DNA of 5,737 nucleotides from Betaproteobacteria bacterium RBG_16_58_11 (GTDB taxonomy: Bacteria; Pseudomonadota; Gammaproteobacteria; Burkholderiales; Thiobacteraceae). The stretch lies in NCBI GenBank assembly GCA_001770235.1, contig MEQN01000089.1:12003-17739 (forward strand), given 5' to 3'. The notes below the pieces were generated by a model, which was not told the origin of the DNA, ran no database searches, and worked only from the letters and a program-made list of their open reading frames with translations. Below, piece by piece: positions 1-5,737 of this stretch (position 1 is its first letter; the number at the start of each line of letters is the position of its first letter). A program made the translations under genes and the position numbers.

Positions 1-1678
1 GATCGGCGAGGTCGAAACCGGTTTGCTGCATGTCCGCTATCTGGCCGGCAATGCAACGTTGTTCGAGGAGGGGATGTCCGTTCCGGTGATGGATACCCTG
101 TGCCACGATGCGCTGCGCGAGAAGCGCAGTCTCTTCATCGACAATGTAACCGCGCATCCGGTCTATCGCACCAATCGCATGGCGATGCAGCGCGGCGTCC
201 GCGTCTATGCCAGCGTGCCGATTTGGGTCGGCGATCAAATCTACGGCACGCTGGTGTTCTTGGGCCGGACATTGCGCGACCAACCTTTGAGCGAAGAAGA
301 CAAGGCCTTCATCGAATTGCTCGCGGCCTGGTTCGGCAAGGCCTTGTTCGAGCAGCGCCAACGGCAAATGCTGGAAACCATGGCGATGACCGACAGTTTG
401 ACTGGCTTGCCCAACCGGCGTGCCGCGGATGCGCGGCTTACCGTCGAACTGGCTCGCGCCAAGCGCGCCGAAGAACCGTTCACCATCGTGATCTGCGATT
501 TGGATCGGTTCAAGCTCATCAACGACCACTTTGGACATGACGTGGGCGACGAGGTGTTGCAGCATGTCGGCACGATCCTGCAAACGGCGCTGCGCGAGAG
601 CGATTGGGTCGCGCGCTGGGGGGGCGAAGAGTTCATTCTGTTCTTGCACCGTTCCACCGGGCAGGAAGCGTTTAACGCCATGGAGCGCTTGCGCGAGGAA
701 ATCAAGACGCATCCCTTAGTGACGCCGCACGGCAACTTGGAGTTGACCGCGAGCTTCGGTATCGGCACTTACCGTGGCAGCGAAGCGGATATCACGCAAG
801 TGCTGGCCGAAGCCGACGGTTGCCTGTACGAGGCGAAGCGGCACGGGCGCGATCGGGTGATGATGAACGAGGCCGCGACCAAAGGCTTGTTATGGCAGGC
901 CGGCATGCTGCAGCGCGCGCTTCAGGAGCAGCGCATTGTCGCGGCCTACCAAGTCATGGTCGATCTCAATAGCGGCAAGGTGGTCGCGGATGAAGCGCTG
1001 GCGCGGCTGATCCAGCCTGACGGAAAGGTATTGCCCGCCGCCGATTTTGTCGAGGCGGCCGAAGGCATCAATCTGATCCATGTGGTGGACGACATCATCG
1101 CGCGCGGCGCGCTCGAGCGCTGCTGCGAAAGGCGGACGTGCGATCCGCAGGATGAAGTCGTGCATTTCATCAATCTGTCGCCGCAATTTTTGGCGCGGCG
1201 CGATTTGCTCGATGCGCTGCTCGCCGATGCAAAAGCGATTGCGAAGCGCACCGGGATGCAATTCTCCGTGCGCCAGCCGGTGGTGTTCGAGATCACCGAA
1301 CGCCAATTGCTGGAAGACTTCGGCGCCATGCGCGAGAACTTGAAGCATTTGCTGGAATATGGTTTCCGCCTCGCGTTGGACGATTTCGGCAGCGGCTACT
1401 CGTCTTTTCTCTATCTGGCCGAACTGCCGATCAGCTTCATCAAGATCGAAGGCTGGATGGTGCGCAATATGCAGCACAACGACCGCATCCTCAGCATGGT
1501 GAAAAGCGTGGTTTTGCTCGCCAAAACGCTGGACATCACCACCATCGCGGAATGCGTGGAAGATGCCCGCACCGCGGAAATCCTGCGTGATATGGGGGTG
1601 GATTGGGGGCAAGGCTACCATTTCGGCTATCCCGCGCTGGAAGAAAAGGGAACTTCCCCGCAACTGGTTGGGTCTTAA
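1..1678 (+). CDS. GAF-GGDEF-EAL cyclic-di-GMP synthase/phosphodiesterase, 5' end outside the window
   Basis: Probable bifunctional c-di-GMP enzyme. The frame is open to the left edge (ATC codon at 2), so the start is upstream; the TTG at 23 is probably not the start because the GAF fold is already under way there. Residues below count from that TTG codon. A GAF sensor domain (about 1-105, with PVMDTLC and YGTLVFLGR) is followed by a GGDEF domain (about 120-285). This has [21 protein letters not shown] (first metal Asp D159), an intact GGEEF active site at 200-204, and an RESD inhibitory I-site at 191-194. It should therefore be a product-inhibited diguanylate cyclase. The EAL domain (about 295-540) has EAL 324-326, N384 in INLS, FEITE 422-426, DDFGSGYSS 453-461, K474 and Q530. 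Two motifs deviate: KID reads KIE (476) and AEGVE reads AECVE (509-513). No transmembrane segment is visible in the part present. The GAF ligand is unknown. Domain calls are firm; which activity dominates is open. Confidence 0.93.
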   Translation, partial: IGEVETGLLHVRYLAGNATLFEEGMSVPVMDTLCHDALREKRSLFIDNVTAHPVYRTNRMAMQRGVRVYASVPIWVGDQIYGTLVFLGRTLRDQPLSEEDKAFIELLAAWFGKALFEQRQRQMLETMAMTDSLTGLPNRRAADARLTVELARAKRAEEPFTIVICDLDRFKLINDHFGHDVGDEVLQHVGTILQTALRESDWVARWGGEEFILFLHRSTGQEAFNAMERLREEIKTHPLVTPHGNLELTASFGIGTYRGSEADITQVLAEADGCLYEAKRHGRDRVMMNEAATKGLLWQAGMLQRALQEQRIVAAYQVMVDLNSGKVVADEALARLIQPDGKVLPAADFVEAAEGINLIHVVDDIIARGALERCCERRTCDPQDEVVHFINLSPQFLARRDLLDALLADAKAIAKRTGMQFSVRQPVVFEITERQLLEDFGAMRENLKHLLEYGFRLALDDFGSGYSSFLYLAELPISFIKIEGWMVRNMQHNDRILSMVKSVVLLAKTLDITTIAECVEDARTAEILRDMGVDWGQGYHFGYPALEEKGTSPQLVGS

Positions 1679-1692
1679 TTCCGCGTTTAACT

Positions 1693-1713
1693 GTAAAAAC
1701 AACGGTTTTTTAC
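1693..1713 (+). terminator. weak A/T-rich hairpin after the c-di-GMP gene, possible terminator
   Basis: GTAAAAAC (1693-1700) and GTTTTTTAC (1705-1713) can pair around a 4-base AACG loop with one bulged T, and a T-rich stretch (TACTATTATT) follows. It lies 15 bases after the stop codon, where a terminator would be expected. The stem has almost no G/C pairs, so it would be a poor intrinsic terminator. It could instead simply be the AT-rich upstream part of the hfq promoter region. Confidence 0.22.
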
Positions 1714-1728
1714 TATTATTCATTTGTG

Positions 1729-1760
1729 TGCCTTGCCTCACCCTATCCGGACGGCAGGCA
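1729..1760. repeat. imperfect inverted repeat upstream of hfq
   Basis: TGCCTTGCC (1729-1737) is the inverted complement of GGCAGGCA (1753-1760) apart from one extra T, separated by 15 bases. As RNA it would give an 8-bp GC-rich stem with a single bulge; no T-run follows, so it is not an intrinsic terminator. As DNA it is a dyad centred about 65 bp before the transcription start predicted from the sigma-54-like element. That position could suit a regulator, but no known operator consensus is matched. Confidence 0.35.
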
Positions 1761-1782
1761 TCCAGGGCTGGCCCAGGTGCTG

Positions 1783-1797
1783 TGGCGGCGACATTGC
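1783..1797 (+). promoter_or_regulatory. sigma-54-like -24/-12 element before hfq
   Basis: TGGC at 1783-1786 and TTGC at 1794-1797 have the GG (1784-1785) and GC (1796-1797) pairs exactly 12 bases apart, as in the RpoN consensus TGGCAC-N5-TTGC. The intermediate AC of the consensus is GG here, so the match is incomplete. A start about 12 bases after the -12 position would fall near 1809, giving hfq a leader of about 45 bases. The TTGCCA at 1794-1799 also fits a sigma-70 -35 box (5 of 6), but the hexamer 17 bases later, AGCAAT, matches only 3 of 6. Which factor is used cannot be settled from sequence. Confidence 0.35.
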
Positions 1798-1805
1798 CAT
1801 TGGAA

Positions 1806-1811
1806 TATACT
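1806..1811 (+). promoter_or_regulatory. possible sigma-70 -10 box (TATACT) for hfq
   Basis: TATACT matches the TATAAT consensus at 5 of 6 positions and sits 42 bases before the hfq ATG. The hexamer 17 bases upstream (TGGCGG) is a poor -35 box and there is no TG extension directly before it, so it would be a weak promoter without an activator. It overlaps the start predicted for the sigma-54-like element, so only one of the two is probably real. Confidence 0.25.
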
Positions 1812-1853
1812 GAACCAGCAATATTTACTCACTCACTAGAAAAGGGAGAAGCC

Positions 1854-2090
1854 ATGAGCGGGAAAGGGCAATTACTACAAGACCCGTTTTTAAATACCCT
1901 ACGCAAAGAGCACATTCCGGTGTCGATCTATCTCGTCAACGGCATCAAGCTCCAAGGTCAAGTTGAATCCTTCGATCAATACGTAGTGCTGCTAAAAAAC
2001 ACTGTCACGCAGATGGTGTATAAACACGCCATTTCCACTGTGGTTCCTGCACGGCCGGTCACTATTTCCGTCGATACGCCTGATGATTGA
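1854..2090 (+). CDS. hfq: RNA chaperone Hfq, short-tailed form
   Basis: Hfq forms a hexameric Sm-like ring in the cytoplasm that binds sRNAs and mRNAs and promotes their pairing. The 78-residue product has the complete Sm core: QLLQDPFLN (6-14) with the proximal-face Q9 and D10, [13 protein letters not shown] (24-36) with distal-face Y26 and K32, [11 protein letters not shown] (40-50), and the Sm2 motif YKHAIS (56-61). The rim patch that is RRER in E. coli reads R17-K18-E19-H20, so one arginine is lysine and another histidine. The C-terminal tail after the core is only about 10 residues and ends acidic (DTPDD), against a roughly 35-residue tail in E. coli (102 aa in all). The start is set by GGGAG at 1844-1848, 5 bases before ATG; the same frame is open further upstream, but Hfq homology begins here. 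The gene is first in the operon and its stop codon overlaps the hflX start. Confidence 0.98.
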   Translation: MSGKGQLLQDPFLNTLRKEHIPVSIYLVNGIKLQGQVESFDQYVVLLKNTVTQMVYKHAISTVVPARPVTISVDTPDD

Positions 2091-3225
2091 TCGCCCGCAA
2101 GGCGGGGATCAGCCAAGCAGCGACAAGGCGGTACTGGTTGCCCTCGATTTCGGCGAGCCCGATGTCGAGGAAAGCCTGGAGGAACTGCGCCGTTTAACCG
2201 AAAGCGCCGGCGTGTCGGTGCAGGCGGTGGTGCAAGGCAAACGCGCGCGGCCGGATGCGGCGCTGTTCGCCGGCAGCGGCAAAGTGGACGAAGTCGGCCA
2301 GGCGCTGCGCGATACCGGTTCCGGCGTGGCCATTTTCAATCACGATTTATCGCCCGCGCAGCAGCGCAATCTGGAACAGCGCCTGCAAAGCCGGGTCGTG
2401 GACCGTACCAGCCTCATCCTCGACATCTTTGCCCAGCGCGCGCAATCCCACGAAGGCAAGGTGCAAGTGGAGTTGGCGCAGTTGGAGCGTCTCTCGACCC
2501 GCTTAGTCCGCGGCTGGACCCACTTGGAGCGGCAAAAGGGCGGCGTCGGTTTGCGCGGCCCGGGTGAAACCCAGTTGGAAACCGACCGGCGCCTGATCGG
2601 AAAGCGCGTCAAATCGCTCAAGGAAAAGCTGGCCAAACTGACGCGGCAACGCCACACGCAGCGTCGCGCACGCACTAAAAACGCCGTTTTCTCGGTTTCG
2701 CTGGTGGGTTATACCAACGCCGGAAAATCGACCCTATTCAACCGCCTGACCCATGCCGGGGCGTATGTGGCGGATCAACTGTTCGCGACCTTGGATACCA
2801 CTTCACGCCGGATGTTTTTACCGGAAGCGGGGCAGCTTGTGCTGTCCGATACCGTGGGGTTCATCAAACAATTGCCGCACGGCTTGGTGGTCTCGTTTCG
2901 CGCCACCCTGGAAGAAGCAGCGCGGGCGGATTTACTGCTGCACGTGGTGGATGCGGCCAGCCCGGCCCGCGACAGCCAGATCGAGCAGGTCAATAGCGTG
3001 TTGGCCGAGATCGGCGCGGCGCATTTGCCCCAAATATTGGTGATGAATAAGATTGATGCGGCGGGCCTGTCTCCGCGCGTGGACCGCGACGAATATGGTA
3101 AAATCTCGCGGGTTTGGATCAGTGCGGCAAGCGGCGACGGCCTGGATTTAGTGCGTCAAGCCTTGATCGAGGCGGCCACACAGACACAAGAACAAACTAC
3201 CCTGCCTGAAGCGCTCACGGCTTAA
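2083..3225 (+). CDS. hflX: GTPase HflX, lacking the E. coli-type C-terminal domain
   Basis: HflX is a translational GTPase-like protein that binds the large ribosomal subunit and can split stalled ribosomes; in E. coli it matters in heat stress. The 380-residue product has the family's N-terminal domain (about 15-195), with AGSGKVDEV (63-71), [13 protein letters not shown] (86-98), [14 protein letters not shown] (107-120) and the [15 protein letters not shown] signature (156-170). A basic helical linker leads to the G domain: G1 GYTNAGKS (209-216), switch I FATLDTT (234-240), G3 DTVGF (256-260), G4 NKID (322-325) and G5 SAAS (347-350). The protein stops soon after G5. E. coli HflX (426 aa) carries about 50 more residues as a C-terminal domain. 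The ATG overlaps the hfq stop by 8 bases and has no clear Shine-Dalgarno, so translation probably depends on termination-reinitiation from hfq. MIDRPQGG resembles family N-termini, which supports this start. Confidence 0.97.
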   Translation: MIDRPQGGDQPSSDKAVLVALDFGEPDVEESLEELRRLTESAGVSVQAVVQGKRARPDAALFAGSGKVDEVGQALRDTGSGVAIFNHDLSPAQQRNLEQRLQSRVVDRTSLILDIFAQRAQSHEGKVQVELAQLERLSTRLVRGWTHLERQKGGVGLRGPGETQLETDRRLIGKRVKSLKEKLAKLTRQRHTQRRARTKNAVFSVSLVGYTNAGKSTLFNRLTHAGAYVADQLFATLDTTSRRMFLPEAGQLVLSDTVGFIKQLPHGLVVSFRATLEEAARADLLLHVVDAASPARDSQIEQVNSVLAEIGAAHLPQILVMNKIDAAGLSPRVDRDEYGKISRVWISAASGDGLDLVRQALIEAATQTQEQTTLPEALTA

Positions 3226-3242
3226 ATTTCACGGGAATCAAT

Positions 3243-4406
3243 ATGGCTTGGAACGACCCGAATTGGGGCAAGAAAAACAATAGCGGCGGCCCGCCCGATC
3301 TGGATGAGTTGTGGCGCCGCTTTAATGAACGCCTGTCGGGCCTATTCGGCGGCAAGCGCCGTGGCCCAAACCTGCCCTCGGGCGGCAATCCCCCGGTTAA
3401 CCGCGCAAACGGCGCGCTGTTGCTGATCGGCATCATTCTGGTCATCTGGATCGGCAGCGGCTTCTACATCGTCAATCCGCGCGAGAGCGGGGTGGTGCTG
3501 CGTTTCGGCAAGGCCACGGAAATTACCCTGCCCGGGCCGCGCTGGCATTTGCCCTATCCGATCGAGAGCGTGGAGATCGTCGATACTGCGCAAGTGCGCG
3601 TGACCGAGGTCGGTTACCGGCAAAATGAAAAAACCAAGCAGCAGCATGAAGCGGCCATGTTGACCAAGGACAAGAACATCATCAATGTGCAGTTCGCCGT
3701 GCAATACTCGGTGACCGACCCCAAGAACTTCCTGTTCAAAAACCGCGTGGGCGAGGATGCGGTGTATGTGCGCCAAATCGCGGAAAGCGCGATGCGCGAA
3801 GTGGTCGGCAAAACCATCGTGGACGATGTATTGAGCAAAAGCACCGAGGTGGCGAATCAAGCCGGCAAACTCATACAGGCGATGTTCGATCTGTATGAAG
3901 TCGGCGTGACGGTCGCCAATGTCACCATCAATCAAGTGCAACCGCCGGAACAAGTGCAAGACGCCTTCAATGATGCGATCAAGGCCGACCAAGACCGCGA
4001 GCGCCAGAAAAACGAAGGCGAAGCCTATCTGAAAGATATCGTGCCTAAAGCCGAAGGCGCCAAACAGCGCCTGCTGCAAGAGGCGGAAGGCTACAAGCAA
4101 AGCCTGATCGCCCGCGCCGAAGGCGACGCTTCACGCTTCAAATCGCTGGTTGGGGAATACAACAAAGCGCCGGGCGTCACGCGCGACCGCTTGTATATCG
4201 ATGCCATGCAGCAGATATATTCCAGCACCACCAAGGTGCTGGTCGACCAAAAGGGCGGCAACAATTTGTTGTACTTGCCGCTGGATAAATTGATGCAGCG
4301 CGTGCAGGAAGGACAGGTTGCCGCACCGGCAAAATCCGGCGAGACGCCGCGTCCGAGTGAGCCCGAATCAGGCCGCGATGCGCTGCGCAACCGGGAGGGT
4401 CGATAA
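3243..4406 (+). CDS. hflK: FtsH protease modulator subunit HflK (SPFH protein)
   Basis: HflK pairs with HflC in an inner-membrane SPFH complex that encloses and modulates the AAA protease FtsH. The 387-residue product has the typical HflK layout. A Gly/Pro-rich cytoplasmic N-terminus (1-55, with GGPPDLDELWRRFNERL) is followed by one transmembrane helix (about 57-76). The band-7/SPFH domain (about 76-240) begins IVNPRESGVVLRFGK and has a conserved TLPGPRWHLPYPIESVEIV stretch. An Ala/Glu/Lys-rich coiled coil follows (about 240-300), and the C-terminal tail is charged and Pro-rich and probably disordered (355-387). The family is placed with the SPFH domain on the periplasmic side. It is somewhat shorter than E. 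coli HflK (about 419 aa), mainly in the low-complexity ends. ACGGGA at 3231-3236, 6 bases before ATG, serves as ribosome binding site. It starts 17 bases after hflX and overlaps hflC by one base. Confidence 0.97.
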   Translation: MAWNDPNWGKKNNSGGPPDLDELWRRFNERLSGLFGGKRRGPNLPSGGNPPVNRANGALLLIGIILVIWIGSGFYIVNPRESGVVLRFGKATEITLPGPRWHLPYPIESVEIVDTAQVRVTEVGYRQNEKTKQQHEAAMLTKDKNIINVQFAVQYSVTDPKNFLFKNRVGEDAVYVRQIAESAMREVVGKTIVDDVLSKSTEVANQAGKLIQAMFDLYEVGVTVANVTINQVQPPEQVQDAFNDAIKADQDRERQKNEGEAYLKDIVPKAEGAKQRLLQEAEGYKQSLIARAEGDASRFKSLVGEYNKAPGVTRDRLYIDAMQQIYSSTTKVLVDQKGGNNLLYLPLDKLMQRVQEGQVAAPAKSGETPRPSEPESGRDALRNREGR

Positions 4407-5284
4407 TGAAACGTAATTTAGCCGCGCTCATGATGCTCGCCCTCGGCGCCTTGGTGCTGATGAGTTTCATGTTCTACACCGTGGATCAGCGCCAGCAGGC
4501 GATCGTGCTGCAATTGGGCGAGATCACCGCAGTCAAGGAAAAACCGGGCCTCTACCTCAAAGTGCCGCTGTTGCAGAATTTGGTGTACATCGACACCCGG
4601 GTGCGCACGCTGGATACGCCTGATTCCGATCTCATCATCACCAAAGAGAAGATCAATATGCAGGTCGACTCGTTCGTCAAATGGCAGGTGATTGATGCCA
4701 AGATGTATTTTAAGACGGTGAGCGGCGACGAACGGCGCGCCGAACAGCGCATCATGAACGTGGTGCGCGATGGTCTGCGCGCCGAGTTCAATTCACGTTC
4801 CGTCGATGATGTGGTCTCCGGCCAGCGCGATCAAGTCATGCTGAATCTGCGCAACAACGCGGATAAGGACGCGCGTTCCATCGGCATCAAAGTGGTGGAT
4901 GTGCGCTTGAAGCGTGTGGATTATTCCGAAGACAACGAAAGCTCGGTGTATCAACGTATGCGTTCCGAGCGTACCCGGGTCGCAAACGAGCGGCGTTCCA
5001 CCGGTGCGGCGGATAAGGAAAAGATCCAAGCCGATGCCGAGCGGCAGCGCGATATTACGATTGCCGAGGCCTATCGCGATGCGCAGCGCATCAAAGGCGA
5101 GGGAGATGCGAAGGCAGCGGCGATCTATTCCGCGGCCTATTCCCCCAACCCCGAGTTCTATGCCTTTTACCGCAGTCTGGAAGCCTATAAAGAAAGCTTC
5201 AAAGGCAAGGAAGATTTACTTGTGGTCGATCAGAATTCCGACTTCTTCAAGTACTTCAAACGCGCCGGCAAAGGCGGCAAGTAG
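4406..5284 (+). CDS. hflC: FtsH protease modulator subunit HflC (SPFH protein)
   Basis: HflC is the partner of HflK in the SPFH assembly around FtsH. The 292-residue product has a short basic N-terminus (MKRN), one transmembrane helix (about 5-24) and a band-7/SPFH domain (about 24-190). The latter includes [35 protein letters not shown] and the helix leading to [16 protein letters not shown] coiled coil (about 180-240) contains the family signature [26 protein letters not shown]. The C-terminal [15 protein letters not shown] and SDFFKYFK segments are also typical. It is shorter than E. coli HflC (334 aa), but nothing conserved appears missing. The start is well supported: GGGAGGG at 4393-4399 lies 6 bases before ATG, and the TAATG junction with hflK implies translational coupling and matched synthesis of the two subunits. 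Confidence 0.97.
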   Translation: MKRNLAALMMLALGALVLMSFMFYTVDQRQQAIVLQLGEITAVKEKPGLYLKVPLLQNLVYIDTRVRTLDTPDSDLIITKEKINMQVDSFVKWQVIDAKMYFKTVSGDERRAEQRIMNVVRDGLRAEFNSRSVDDVVSGQRDQVMLNLRNNADKDARSIGIKVVDVRLKRVDYSEDNESSVYQRMRSERTRVANERRSTGAADKEKIQADAERQRDITIAEAYRDAQRIKGEGDAKAAAIYSAAYSPNPEFYAFYRSLEAYKESFKGKEDLLVVDQNSDFFKYFKRAGKGGK

Positions 5285-5290
5285 GCTTCC

Positions 5291-5473
5291 ATGAACAGTC
5301 TGTTGGCGGCCTTGGGGCTGGTGCTGGTCTTGGAAGGTGTACTGCCCTTTCTTGCCCCCGGCCTATGGCGCGACACCTTTCGCAAGCTGCTGGAATTGGC
5401 CGACGGCCAGTTGCGCTTCATGGGCTTGATCTCGATGCTGATGGGCCTCGGCATCGTATTCGCGACACGTTAA
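5291..5473 (+). CDS. yjeT: small DUF2065 (YjeT-type) inner-membrane protein
   Basis: A 60-residue protein of the DUF2065 family, equivalent to E. coli YjeT, which also lies just after hflC. It consists of two hydrophobic helices (about 4-22 and 42-58) joined by a polar, mostly basic loop with [21 protein letters not shown]; the Trp-Arg and Leu-Arg positions in this loop are family features. The helix 1 motif [17 protein letters not shown] and helix 2 motif [12 protein letters not shown] are typical. Its function is not known; constant linkage to hflKC suggests, but does not show, a role near HflKC-FtsH. It starts 6 bases after hflC with only a weak AGG (5283-5285) as ribosome binding site, so coupling to hflC translation is likely. 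Confidence 0.92.
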   Translation: MNSLLAALGLVLVLEGVLPFLAPGLWRDTFRKLLELADGQLRFMGLISMLMGLGIVFATR

Positions 5474-5475
5474 TC

Positions 5476-5737
5476 ATGCATACCTGGCTGCTCCCCGAAT
5501 ATCTCGAAGACATCCTGCCGCCCGACGCGCAGCGTATTGAGCATGCGCGCCGCACGGCCCTGGATCTGTTCGCCGCGCACGGCTACGAGTTGATCATCCC
5601 GCCCCTTTTGGAATACCTGGAATCACTGTTGACCGGCACCGGGCGCGACATGGAGCTGGATATTTTCAAGCTGGTGGATCAATTGAGCGGGCGCTTGATG
5701 GGCGTGCGCGCCGACATCACGCCGCAGGCGGCGCGCA
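5476..5737 (+). CDS. hisZ: ATP phosphoribosyltransferase regulatory subunit HisZ, 3' end outside the window
   Basis: HisZ is a catalytically inactive histidyl-tRNA synthetase paralogue. It assembles with short-form HisG to make active, histidine-inhibited ATP phosphoribosyltransferase, the first step of histidine synthesis. Only the first 87 codons are present, with no stop. They match the HisZ N-terminus: [19 protein letters not shown] (4-22), then the class II synthetase motif 1 region [24 protein letters not shown] (31-54), the [10 protein letters not shown] segment (64-73), and motif 2 [10 protein letters not shown] (78-87). The [10 protein letters not shown] and LLTGTG elements favour HisZ over true HisS, which would have an RPEGT-type motif 2. 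The ATG follows the DUF2065 stop by 2 bases and has no evident Shine-Dalgarno, so it probably relies on coupling. A short-form hisG without the C-terminal regulatory domain is predicted elsewhere in the genome. Confidence 0.95.
   Translation, partial: MHTWLLPEYLEDILPPDAQRIEHARRTALDLFAAHGYELIIPPLLEYLESLLTGTGRDMELDIFKLVDQLSGRLMGVRADITPQAAR

Noticed and set aside
890..1741. Long antisense open frame (283 codons) opposite the EAL region
   Set aside because: It is a mirror frame of a GC-rich gene with strong third-position bias. The translation is low-complexity and rich in His, Ala and Arg, with no recognisable domain, while the + strand encodes a clear GGDEF-EAL protein.
1764..1773. Short GGG-CTGG-CCC hairpin in the hfq upstream region
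   Set aside because: Only three base pairs with mismatched flanks and no T-run; too weak to call a terminator or regulatory structure.
1563..1853. Upstream extension of the hfq frame by 97 codons
   Set aside because: The frame is open by chance through the end of the c-di-GMP gene and the intergenic region. Hfq homology and a good GGGAG site fix the start at 1854.
3342..4100. Antisense open frame (252 codons) opposite hflK
   Set aside because: The composition is biased (His, Leu, Asp, Ala) and no motif is visible; it lies wholly within a well-supported hflK.
1..5737. Search for a defence, mobile or otherwise undescribed system
   Set aside because: Every gene belongs to a known housekeeping or signalling family in a known order. 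No transposase, integrase, tRNA, direct-repeat array or shift in base composition was seen.

Overview
The window is a stretch of ordinary proteobacterial chromosome, most likely betaproteobacterial (possibly a related gammaproteobacterium). This rests on gene order and on protein details. The order hfq-hflX-hflK-hflC-yjeT(DUF2065)-hisZ is the arrangement known from Betaproteobacteria and some Gammaproteobacteria. Hfq carries the RKEH-type rim and a very short tail, and HisZ carries an [10 protein letters not shown] segment that reads as betaproteobacterial. The DNA is moderately GC-rich with even codon use across all genes. No mobile element, CRISPR array, tRNA or rRNA is visible. All genes are on the + strand.

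Layout: (1) From base 1 to 1678 is the 3' part of a cyclic-di-GMP enzyme gene with GAF, GGDEF and EAL domains; its start lies upstream of the window. (2) From 1679 to 1853 is the only real intergenic region (175 bp). It holds a weak A/T hairpin, an imperfect GC-rich inverted repeat, and promoter-like motifs. One of these is a good spacing match to a sigma-54 -24/-12 element. (3) From 1854 to the end runs a tightly packed six-gene unit: hfq, hflX, hflK, hflC, a DUF2065/yjeT gene, and the 5' end of hisZ, cut by the window edge. Spacings are 8 bp overlap, 17 bp gap, 1 bp overlap, 6 bp gap and 2 bp gap, so co-transcription and partial translational coupling are very likely.

Functionally, Hfq is the sRNA chaperone and HflX a ribosome-associated GTPase. 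HflK and HflC form the SPFH membrane complex that surrounds and modulates the FtsH protease. The DUF2065 protein is a small two-helix membrane protein of unknown role that travels with hflKC. HisZ is the regulatory subunit of short-form ATP phosphoribosyltransferase (histidine biosynthesis); purA would be the expected next gene, but this cannot be seen here. I found no convincing undescribed system. The points most worth checking are the sigma-54-like element before hfq, the minimal Hfq tail, the HflX without the C-terminal domain of the E. coli protein, and the substituted EAL motifs in the c-di-GMP enzyme.
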